A DNA stretch of 6,880 nucleotides from an uncultured Synechococcus sp. Its GTDB lineage: Bacteria > Cyanobacteriota > Cyanobacteriia > PCC-6307 > Cyanobiaceae. Made by a program: the position numbers and the translations under genes. The stretch covers positions 1 through 6,880 of the forward strand of contig CAJWAH010000072.1 of NCBI GenBank assembly GCA_913020095.1. Reading direction: 5' to 3'. The notes beneath the pieces are model-generated. The model did not search any database and was not told the origin of the DNA. It saw nothing but the letters and a program-made list of their open reading frames with translations. Below, piece by piece: positions 1 through 5,953 of the stretch. The stretch's first letter is position 1, and every line of letters begins with the position of its first letter.

Positions 1-885
1 GGCCAAGGGCCGTTCGCTAAAGGCCAGATCACTCAGCCGGCCCCAAATCGCCTCCGGCACGATGGCCCGCGCCGGCAACTGCAGCAGCTCCGGGATCCCA
101 GGCAACACCGCCAACAACACCGGCAGCAGCAACAGCAACAGCACCGGCAACAACCAAATCCAACGGGCTGGACCCAACACCAACGGCACCGCCACAACGG
201 CAGCACCCCAGGCATTGCGTGAATCGGTGAGATAGAGGGCCGCCAGCTGCGAGACCACCAGCAGCAGCACCGTGGGCTGCTTCCAGCTCCAGCGGCCCCA
301 CCACTGCCGCCCGATGCTCACGGCAACCGCCAGGAGCAATGGCCAGCTGAATGCCAACCAGGCCGCGGCCACATTGGCGTAATCAAACAGCCCAGAGAGG
401 CGACCCGGCGGCAGACCACCGGGGTCCATGTGCCAAATCACCAAACGATTGAGCACTTCCCAGGGACCGCTCCAACCCAGCAGCAACTGACCCAGGCCTG
501 TGACCACCACCGGCACGGTGCCAGCCACCAGCACTTGGGTGATGCGGCGCCGCGCTGCCGGCGTCATCACATAGGGCTGAAAACCCCAGAAACCCCAGAA
601 AAAAGGCAGCCAATTCACCAAACCCGGCCAGGCCAACCAGCCGCTGCGGGCAAAGGGAGCTGCGCAGGTCATCAACGCCGCCACCGCCAACAACCAGAGG
701 TTGACCCGATCACGCCACCAACGCGGGCGGTGATGGCGTGTGCCCTCCAGCAGGGCCCAAAACAAGGGAATCACCGCCAGCAACAAACTGCTGGCCAGCA
801 GGAAGAGGCCAAGCTGAAACGCCAGCCAACCCGAGCGGGTGGCCACCGACGGGCGGTGCTGCTGTAGGCGCTCGATCAACGGCAA
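1..885 (-). CDS. O-antigen ligase / Wzy-like polytopic membrane protein, partial (C-terminus off the left edge)
   Basis: An open minus-strand frame of about 295 codons runs out of the window edge. From a TTG start, hydrophobic segments lie near residues 20-46, 61-79, 89-102, 115-138, 170-191, 205-219 and 228-262. A loop with G-R-L-S-G-L-F-D-Y-A-N (161-171) and the segment T-D-S-R-N-A-W-G (220-227) resemble the conserved core of the O-antigen ligase/polymerase family (WaaL/Wzy, PF04932). Those proteins join or polymerise lipid-linked glycans on the periplasmic face of the inner membrane. Members are usually about 400 residues or more, so roughly a third is missing. The start is uncertain: an in-frame TGA lies upstream inside the end of purU, and no ATG follows it before the first membrane segment. 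TTG at 885, TTG at 879, GTG at 846, or an ATT at 903-901 overlapping the purU stop are the options. The gene follows purU in the same direction and is probably co-transcribed. The polymer made and the exact enzyme (ligase, polymerase or bicarbonate-transport-associated IctB-like homologue) cannot be told. Confidence 0.75.
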   Translation of the reverse strand, partial: MPLIERLQQHRPSVATRSGWLAFQLGLFLLASSLLLAVIPLFWALLEGTRHHRPRWWRDRVNLWLLAVAALMTCAAPFARSGWLAWPGLVNWLPFFWGFWGFQPYVMTPAARRRITQVLVAGTVPVVVTGLGQLLLGWSGPWEVLNRLVIWHMDPGGLPPGRLSGLFDYANVAAAWLAFSWPLLLAVAVSIGRQWWGRWSWKQPTVLLLVVSQLAALYLTDSRNAWGAAVVAVPLVLGPARWIWLLPVLLLLLLPVLLAVLPGIPELLQLPARAIVPEAIWGRLSDLAFSERPLA

Positions 886-898
886 AGGCTTGGGTTGC

Positions 899-1753
899 TC
901 AATCGAAAACGGCGGTGCGGCCGCGATAGACCATCACCTGATGGTGCAGATGCTGACGCAGGGCCCGCGCCAAGGCGAGGCGTTCCATATCGCGCCCTTT
1001 ACGGATCAGATCATGGACCTCATCGCGGTGACTCACATGCACCGTGGCCTGTTCGATGATCGGGCCGGCATCGAGCTCTTCGGTGACGTAGTGGGCCGTG
1101 GCGCCAATCAACTTGACGCCCCGCTCCCAAGCGCGGTGATAGGGCTGAGCCCCGGTAAAGGCCGGCAAAAAGGAATGGTGGATGTTGATCACCGGGCTGA
1201 AGCGGCTCAGGAAATCGCCACTGAGCACCTGCATGTATTTGGCCAAAACGGCCAGATCAATCCCCTCCTCTGCCAAGAGCTCGAGCTGGCGCTGCTCAGC
1301 CTGGAGCTTGCTCTCTGCACTCACCGGCACCAGCTCAAAGCGGGCGCCAAAGTCTTCGGCGATCGCACGCAGATCGGGGTGATTGCTGATCACCAGCGGC
1401 ACCTGCATCGGTAACTCCCCAGCGCGGGTGCGCCAGAGCAGATCCAGCAAGCAGTGGTCTTGTTTGCTGACAAACAGCGCCACCCGCCGCTGCTGATCGG
1501 AAAAGTGCAATTGCCCCTCCCCGCCCAACCGGGCTGATAGGGCTTGAACCGCCTCAGGCAGACTGACTCTCGGCAAGCCAAAGCCTTCGAGGTCCCACTC
1601 CAAACGGCTGAGAAACAAACCCGCACCGCTGTCGGTGTGGTGATCGGCGTGGCGAATGTTGCCGCCATTGGCGGACACCCAACCCGATAACTCACTGACC
1701 AAGCCAGGGCGATCAGGGCAGATCAACTGCAGGATTGCCGTTGGGGCAACCAT
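899..1753 (-). CDS. purU: Formyltetrahydrofolate deformylase PurU
   Basis: A complete 284-residue cytosolic enzyme that hydrolyses 10-formyltetrahydrofolate to formate and tetrahydrofolate. It balances the one-carbon pool and supplies formate to formate-dependent purine synthesis where PurT is present. An N-terminal ACT domain spans roughly residues 5-85, opening with L-I-C-P-D-R-P-G-L-V and N-G-G-N-I. The C-terminal formyltransferase-fold domain follows. The catalytic triad known from glycinamide ribonucleotide formyltransferase and PurU is present: Asn190 and His192 in N-I-H-H-S-F-L-P, and Asp228 in L-D-A-G-P-I-I. The stretch G-V-K-L-I-G-A-T-A-H-Y-V is also typical. Length matches the family (about 280). 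The start is ATG at 1753, followed at once by the ACT domain; no clear Shine-Dalgarno precedes it, which is common in cyanobacteria. It is divergent from the Fe-S gene and followed by the O-antigen-ligase-like gene after 13 bases or less. In the ACT domain such enzymes usually sense methionine/glycine, but this is family knowledge and is not shown here. Confidence 0.95.
   Translation of the reverse strand: MVAPTAILQLICPDRPGLVSELSGWVSANGGNIRHADHHTDSGAGLFLSRLEWDLEGFGLPRVSLPEAVQALSARLGGEGQLHFSDQQRRVALFVSKQDHCLLDLLWRTRAGELPMQVPLVISNHPDLRAIAEDFGARFELVPVSAESKLQAEQRQLELLAEEGIDLAVLAKYMQVLSGDFLSRFSPVINIHHSFLPAFTGAQPYHRAWERGVKLIGATAHYVTEELDAGPIIEQATVHVSHRDEVHDLIRKGRDMERLALARALRQHLHHQVMVYRGRTAVFD
1359..1366. 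repeat. HIP1 octamer palindrome GCGATCGC
   Basis: One perfect copy of GCGATCGC lies inside purU. This octamer (HIP1) is strongly over-represented in many cyanobacterial genomes. A single copy supports a cyanobacterial source only weakly and has no assigned local function; it could be chance in GC-rich coding DNA. Confidence 0.5.
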
Positions 1754-1814
1754 GGCGAGGCAATGGCACGGGACCCCGTTTTAACGCCAGGCTGAAGGTC
1801 TGCAGCATCCACCC
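1754..1814. promoter_or_regulatory. Divergent intergenic region between purU and the AAA+/Fe-S gene
   Basis: These 61 bp separate two genes that point away from each other, so they should hold both promoters unless those lie in the coding regions. The only candidates I see are a weak -10-like TTTAAC on the plus strand at 1780-1785 and an A/T run that reads TTAAAA on the minus strand at the same place. Neither has a recognisable -35 element. GAAGG at 1794-1798 resembles a Shine-Dalgarno but is 16 bases from the ATG at 1815, too far to be convincing. No operator dyad or riboswitch is visible. Confidence 0.35.
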
Positions 1815-3818
1815 ATGCAGGAGCAGGATCGCTATGAGCGCCTAGCCCCCTACCGGGTGGTCAAGACCCGGCGTGGCGTGTTGGGCAGCAGTCGCTATGC
1901 CTGCAAACTCCGCCAGGAGCTGCGGGAAGCTGCCAAGGATCAGGCCCGCCGACCGGTGCTGGTGATGGGGGAGCCAGGTCTGGAAAAGGACAACCTGGCC
2001 GCCTTGATCCATTTCGGTTCAGCCGACCGGCGGCAACCACTGGTGCGCATCGATGGCGCCCTGCTCCATGCCGATGGCAGCGATCTCTGGGGCAGACCCA
2101 ATCGCGATGAACCCTCGCTGTTGGAGTGCATTGGCGACGGCACCCTGCTGCTCGACAAGCTCGACAAAGCTCCAAAAGCCCTGCAACCGCGCCTGATCGC
2201 CCTGGCCTGTGAGCATCCCGGGCGGGTGATTGTCACCTCGGAATGCGCCATTCCATCGCTAAGCAACCAAGGGCGGCTGATCCGCGTGCCGCCTTTGCGC
2301 CTGCGCCGACAGGACTTGGGGGAATGGCTGCGCTTTGGAGTGCGGGTGGAATCTCGTAAACAGGGCTGGAGCCGGCCCCCCAGCCTGGCGCCTGGGATCA
2401 TCAAGCAACTCCAGCGCTACGACTTCCCGAACAACCTGCGGGAACTCGAGCAAGTGATTTACCGGGCCTTGCAGCAGGCCCGGCGTTTGGGAGAGGGCGG
2501 CCTACCGCTCGAATTACCCGACGACGTGTTTTGGACCGACAGCGTCAGCCGCCCGCGCCGTTTTGAGTTGTGGCGCTGGCGTCCGGACTTGCGCCTGCAA
2601 ATGCGCTCACCACGGCTGTGGAATGTTCTGCTCTTTGGCCTGGTGAGCTGGCTGTTTGTGGCGGTGAACCTGTGGCTGTGGTGGGGACCACAAGAGCGCG
2701 CCAGCAACGGCGCCCTCAACCTTTTTTGGGCCTGGTGGTGGCCCCTGATCCTGCTGGGCTATCCGCTCGTGGGGCGGCTGTGGTGCTCCTTCTGCCCCTT
2801 CATGGTCTGGGGTGAGATCGCCCAAGGACTCGTCAAACGGCTGGGTTGGCAGCCGCGCAGTTGGCCGCGCGGTGAGCACGACGACTGGGCCTCACCGCTG
2901 CTGGCCATCGGCTTCGGCCTGATCCTGCTCTGGGAAGAACTGGCCCATCTGGAGAACACAGCCTGGTTGAGCAGCTGCCTGCTGCTGCTAATCACAGCCG
3001 GGGCAGTGCTGGGATCGCTGATCTTTGAAAAGCGGTTCTGGTGCCGTTACCTCTGCCCCATCGGAGGCATGAACGGGCTCTTCGCCAAGCTCTCGATCCT
3101 GGAGTTGCGAGCCCATGCCGGCACCTGCAGCGGCAGCTGCAGCAGCTACGCCTGCTTCAAAGGTGGGCCAGCCGATGGCGAAGGGCTGGCAACGGCCGGC
3201 TGCCCCTTAGGAACGCACCCAGCCCATCTCAGCGACAACCGCAACTGCGTGCTCTGCCTCACCTGCGTTCAGGCCTGCCCGCATCGCTCTGTGCAGCTCA
3301 GCCTGCGGCCACCAGCTGCTGATCTGCGCTTACCGCTCAACGTTCCGCGCGGTGAACCGTTGTTGATCCTGATCCTGTTTGGCGGGCTGGTCCTGCACTG
3401 GGGCCGGCCAGCCCTCGAGGGTCTGCCCATGGCCCAACAACTGCTGCTAGCGAGCATCGAATTGGCCTTGCCAGCCCTTGTGGCTCTCGGCCTGCGCCGC
3501 TGGCTTGGTGTTGAGCTCTGGCGGCAGGGGCTCTATGGACTGCTGCCCTTACTGCTGGCACTACTGCTAGCCCGTCACCTCCCTATTGGGATGGGGGAGG
3601 CCGGTCAGCTCTTGCCGGTGAGCTTGGGCGCCAGCTGGCCTGGCTGGAGCGCCGATCCCCATGTCGTGGCCTTCTGCCAAAGCGCCGCTGTCTTGGCGGG
3701 GGCTCTCTGTAGCTGGTGGCTGCTGCGCCGCTTGCTCAGCAACGAACCCCGCAAGTTGTGGCTGGCCACAGGCCTCAGCGCTTCGGTGGGTTGCCTAGGC
3801 CGCTGGTTGGTTGGCTGA
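1815..3818 (+). CDS. Composite protein: degenerate sigma-54-activator-like AAA+ domain fused to a NapH-like membrane 4Fe-4S protein
   Basis: A 667-residue protein with two halves. Residues ~20-225 follow the plan of a sigma-54-activator AAA+ domain. The Walker A position reads G-E-P-G-L-E-K-D (52-59) and Walker B reads T-L-L-L-D-K (110-115). V-P-P-L-R-L-R-R-Q-D-L (158-168) and F-P-N-N-L-R-E-L-E (204-212) match the usual LPPLRER-REDI and WPGNVRELE. The GAFTGA loop and the FREDLYYRL arginine-finger segment are absent, and there is no helix-turn-helix. Residues ~265-667 form a polytopic membrane domain with hydrophobic stretches near 268-290, 302-320, 360-375, 386-404, 515-528, 541-560, 573-587, 617-637 and 648-666. 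It has C324-x2-C327-P, C410-x3-C414-P, the group C438, C442, C447, C463, and a bacterial-ferredoxin motif C478-x2-C481-x2-C484-x3-C488-P. This predicts at least two 4Fe-4S clusters and an electron-transfer role at the membrane, as in NapH/RdxA-like proteins. ATG at 1815 gives the full N-terminus. It is convergent with, and overlaps, the GMC gene. The partner and physiological substrate are unknown. Confidence 0.85.
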   Translation: MQEQDRYERLAPYRVVKTRRGVLGSSRYACKLRQELREAAKDQARRPVLVMGEPGLEKDNLAALIHFGSADRRQPLVRIDGALLHADGSDLWGRPNRDEPSLLECIGDGTLLLDKLDKAPKALQPRLIALACEHPGRVIVTSECAIPSLSNQGRLIRVPPLRLRRQDLGEWLRFGVRVESRKQGWSRPPSLAPGIIKQLQRYDFPNNLRELEQVIYRALQQARRLGEGGLPLELPDDVFWTDSVSRPRRFELWRWRPDLRLQMRSPRLWNVLLFGLVSWLFVAVNLWLWWGPQERASNGALNLFWAWWWPLILLGYPLVGRLWCSFCPFMVWGEIAQGLVKRLGWQPRSWPRGEHDDWASPLLAIGFGLILLWEELAHLENTAWLSSCLLLLITAGAVLGSLIFEKRFWCRYLCPIGGMNGLFAKLSILELRAHAGTCSGSCSSYACFKGGPADGEGLATAGCPLGTHPAHLSDNRNCVLCLTCVQACPHRSVQLSLRPPAADLRLPLNVPRGEPLLILILFGGLVLHWGRPALEGLPMAQQLLLASIELALPALVALGLRRWLGVELWRQGLYGLLPLLLALLLARHLPIGMGEAGQLLPVSLGASWPGWSADPHVVAFCQSAAVLAGALCSWWLLRRLLSNEPRKLWLATGLSASVGCLGRWLVG

Positions 3819-5396
3819 GGCGGCCTGCAAGCAAGCCCGCCGCGTCAGTGCCATGGAGGTGAGCGTTGGGCTCTGCCACCCCGATGACGGCCAGCTGGCC
3901 CCATCGGTGACCAGCAAATTGGAGCAACCACGCCAACGGTTCCAACCATCCAAGAGGGATGTGGCGGGATCTGAGCCCATCGGCACGCCGCCCAATTCAT
4001 GGATGTAATAGCCGGGTGGCCCTGGCCGCTGGGAACCCGCTGCACTGGTGCGCACCCATGGCTCCACCAAGGGCAGATGCAGCAGCTCTTCAATCGGCCG
4101 CACCATGCCATCGGCTGCCTCCACCACCGTGTGGATGCGCTCGAGCATGTGCTCCAGCAACTGCTGTTCGGGCTCACGCCAGCCCATGGCGATATGCGGC
4201 ACGGGCAATCCCCAGGCATCACGGGCCTGGGGGTCGAGAACAACCCGATTACGCCCATCGGCCTGCACCTCGCCGTGGCCGATCAAAAAGCCCAAGGCGG
4301 TGTCGGGCTGACGCTGCAACACAGATGGTGGATCAAACCGTTGCACGGCACACCAGAGCCCATAGCCCTCACCGGTGTTGGGAATAAAGCAACTTTCTGC
4401 GCCTGATAAACCCGTGCCGGCTGGAGCAGGGGGTTGAGCCGGCAGCGCAAAGAATCGCGCCACCGACACGTGATCCATCAAGCCCAGCCCCAACAGCCCT
4501 TGGGGATCGATCAAGCCGCCGGATTGATGGTCATCGCGGGAGAGCAGCAGCAACCGAATGGTTTCAATCGTCGAGGCGCAGAGCACCACCAACCGAGCAG
4601 AAGCCCGCTCGATGGCGCCAGTGGCGGCATCAATGAACAACACCCCTTCGAGTTGATCTTGCGCGGGATTGAGCAGCAGCTGCGACACCAACGCGCCACT
4701 GCGCAACGTCACCCGGCCAGTGGCCAGGGCTGCTTGCAGCGCACCGCCTTGAGCTGAAAAGCGGGGCCACGGACCATCACGGCTAGGCCGGTGCCGGGCA
4801 AAGCCGCGGGAGGCGATGAAGGGCAGATCCAAGCTTTCGCAGGTCTTGCCGAGGTGAACCTCACCAGGTGTGAACGGCGCCGCTGGCTGGGTATCGCCAT
4901 CGGGCAGCAGCTCCAGCCCATCGCGGTGGCCCCAAACACCCAGCTGCTGTTCCAGGGCGCTGTAGTGAGGGGCCAGATCGTCGTGGCCGACAGGCCAACC
5001 CTGGGCAAATTCCCGCTCGGAGAGGCGCAGGGTGATGCCGCCCCAGCTCAGGCTCTTGCCCCCCACCTGGCGGCCCCGGGTCCAGAGGAAGGGCTGCTCT
5101 GCTGGGGTTGTGTAGGGATTCAGCTGCTCATCGATATAGAGATCCGGGTTGTTTTTCCAGTAGCCCGGGTGCTGGCTTTGCAAGCGATGGCGCCCTGCCA
5201 GCAGATGCTGAAAACGGCGAGCGATGTTGCGAGGTTCCGAGCCGAGGGCCTGCTGCGCCGATAACTCCGGGCCGGCCTCCAGCACCAACACCTGCAGGCC
5301 CTGCTCCGCCAAGGTCTGAGCGGCTACAGCACCTGTGGCACCGCTTCCCACCACCACGGCGTCGTAGGTGAGGGCTGGATCAAAGCGGCGTGCCAC
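3795..5396 (-). CDS. GMC-family FAD-dependent oxidoreductase
   Basis: A 533-residue flavoprotein of the glucose-methanol-choline family, which oxidises alcohol groups of sugars, alcohols or sterols with FAD. The N-terminal Rossmann motif V-V-V-G-S-G-A-T-G (14-22) is followed by L-V-L-E-A-G, with Glu40 placed to bind the FAD ribose. G-R-Q-V-G-G-K-S-L-S-W-G-G (108-120) is the second family signature. The C-terminal GMC domain has Y-I-H-E-L-G-G-V-P-M-G (464-474), where His466 is the likely catalytic histidine, and V-T-D-G-A-S-W-P (496-503). In S-P-T-L-T (509-513) a serine stands where the family usually has a catalytic Asn or His. I see no signal peptide or membrane segment, so it is predicted cytosolic or peripheral. 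The start is GTG at 5396, placed just before the FAD motif; no ATG fits, and a purine-rich GAGGT lies too close upstream to be a good ribosome site. The 3' end overlaps the Fe-S gene by 24 bp. It most resembles the gluconate/fructose-dehydrogenase-type branch, but the substrate cannot be predicted. Confidence 0.9.
   Translation of the reverse strand: MARRFDPALTYDAVVVGSGATGAVAAQTLAEQGLQVLVLEAGPELSAQQALGSEPRNIARRFQHLLAGRHRLQSQHPGYWKNNPDLYIDEQLNPYTTPAEQPFLWTRGRQVGGKSLSWGGITLRLSEREFAQGWPVGHDDLAPHYSALEQQLGVWGHRDGLELLPDGDTQPAAPFTPGEVHLGKTCESLDLPFIASRGFARHRPSRDGPWPRFSAQGGALQAALATGRVTLRSGALVSQLLLNPAQDQLEGVLFIDAATGAIERASARLVVLCASTIETIRLLLLSRDDHQSGGLIDPQGLLGLGLMDHVSVARFFALPAQPPAPAGTGLSGAESCFIPNTGEGYGLWCAVQRFDPPSVLQRQPDTALGFLIGHGEVQADGRNRVVLDPQARDAWGLPVPHIAMGWREPEQQLLEHMLERIHTVVEAADGMVRPIEELLHLPLVEPWVRTSAAGSQRPGPPGYYIHELGGVPMGSDPATSLLDGWNRWRGCSNLLVTDGASWPSSGWQSPTLTSMALTRRACLQAASANQPAA
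3797..3826. terminator. Possible bidirectional hairpin on the convergent gene overlap
   Basis: AGGCCGC (3797-3803) and GCGGCCT (3820-3826) form a perfect 7-bp GC-rich inverted repeat with a 16-nt loop. A T-G wobble at 3804/3819 could add one more pair. It covers the TGA of the Fe-S gene (3816-3818) and begins inside the TAG of the GMC gene (3797-3795), exactly where transcripts from both sides should stop. There is no T-tract on either side, so it is not a classical intrinsic terminator, and a 7-bp stem in GC-rich DNA may be chance. Confidence 0.3.
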
Positions 5397-5482
5397 ACCT
5401 CGGTCGCTGTTACACCTGATGCTGCCGCAAGCCAGATCGGCAAAGGCGGCTCTTACACTCCCCCTGATTCAGATCCCCTGCA
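5397..5482. promoter_or_regulatory. Divergent intergenic region between the GMC gene and psbQ
   Basis: This 86-bp gap lies between genes that face away from each other and should carry the psbQ promoter. TACACT at 5454-5459 is a plausible -10 (four of six against TATAAT) and would start the mRNA about 17 bases before the ATG. No -35 match sits at the right distance. No strong Shine-Dalgarno precedes either the psbQ ATG or the GMC GTG. I see no dyad or other regulatory structure. Confidence 0.4.
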
Positions 5483-5953
5483 ATGGCCTCCGCCTTGGCT
5501 TCTCTGCTGCGTCGACTCGCCGCCGTGGCACTGGTTCTTCTGCTCTGTGTTGGCTTCATCTCTCCAGCTGAGGCCAAGGGCAAAGCGGCCAAGACCATCA
5601 GCCCAGAGGACATGGCGGTGATCCGCCGTCAGGCCGAAGAGTTCATGGAAGCCAAGGATCGCCTACCCGAACTGGCCAGCTTGGTGAACGAGAGGGATTG
5701 GGTCTTCACCCGCAACCTGATTCGCGGCCCCATGCAGCCCCTCGGCCGCGAAATGCTCTACATCAACCAGCGCCTGCTGCCCCAAGACCGCAAGGAAGCC
5801 GACAAGCGCGCAGCTGAACTCAAGACCGCTCTGGCTGAGCTCGATGAAGCGGCCCGCCTGCAGGACGGCTCCCGCCTGACCAAGGAATACAGCCGGGTGG
5901 CGAGCGGCTTTGGTGCCTACGCCGAGATGATCCCCGCTGACGCCCTGAGCTGA
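5483..5953 (+). CDS. psbQ: Photosystem II protein PsbQ (CyanoQ), with cleavable signal peptide
   Basis: A 156-residue precursor of the cyanobacterial extrinsic photosystem II subunit CyanoQ, which binds the lumenal face of photosystem II and helps stabilise the oxygen-evolving side. The N-terminus has basic residues R10-R11, a hydrophobic core at 12-26, and the signal-peptidase site S-P-A-E-A (27-31), giving a mature protein of about 125 residues starting at Lys32. The mature part is helical and charged, as expected of the PsbQ four-helix bundle. Its D-W-V-F-T-R-N-L-I-R-G-P (72-83) and L-L-P-Q-D motifs are characteristic. Synechocystis CyanoQ is a lipoprotein. Here the only cysteine (Cys22, in L-L-L-C-V-G) does not fit a lipobox, so lipidation looks unlikely. 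The start at ATG 5483 gives a full signal peptide. The stop overlaps the following oxidoreductase gene. Length is close to the known cyanobacterial protein (about 150). Confidence 0.92.
   Translation: MASALASLLRRLAAVALVLLLCVGFISPAEAKGKAAKTISPEDMAVIRRQAEEFMEAKDRLPELASLVNERDWVFTRNLIRGPMQPLGREMLYINQRLLPQDRKEADKRAAELKTALAELDEAARLQDGSRLTKEYSRVASGFGAYAEMIPADALS

Noticed and set aside
430..867. Plus-strand open frame of 145 codons, Gln/His/Pro-rich
   Set aside because: It lies opposite the ligase-like membrane protein. The Gln/His/Pro bias is the complement of Trp/Leu/Val/Gly membrane codons.
839..1414. Plus-strand open frame of 191 codons across purU
   Set aside because: It is antisense to purU, which has full domain and catalytic motif support. 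The translation shows no family motif and looks like a GC-rich shadow.
1815..2520. Annotation as a sigma-54-dependent transcriptional regulator
   Set aside because: There is no GAFTGA loop, no intact Walker motifs and no DNA-binding helix-turn-helix, and the C-terminal half is a membrane Fe-S protein.
3889..3900. 12-bp perfect palindrome GGCCAGCTGGCC, with a related copy GCCAGCTGGC near 3631-3640
   Set aside because: Both copies arise from codons for Ala-Ser-Trp-Pro in the two convergent genes. Two copies inside coding DNA do not make a credible operator or repeat family.
3999..4406. Plus-strand open frame of 135 codons antisense to the GMC C-terminal domain
   Set aside because: The GMC frame on the other strand carries the conserved family signatures here; this one has none.
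4791..5264. Plus-strand open frame of 157 codons within the GMC gene
   Set aside because: It is a shadow of the GMC coding strand, with no recognisable motif or ribosome site.
5483..5580. Tat signal peptide on PsbQ from Arg10-Arg11
   Set aside because: The context L-R-R-L-A-A lacks the rest of the S/T-R-R-x-F-L-K consensus; a Sec signal explains it better.
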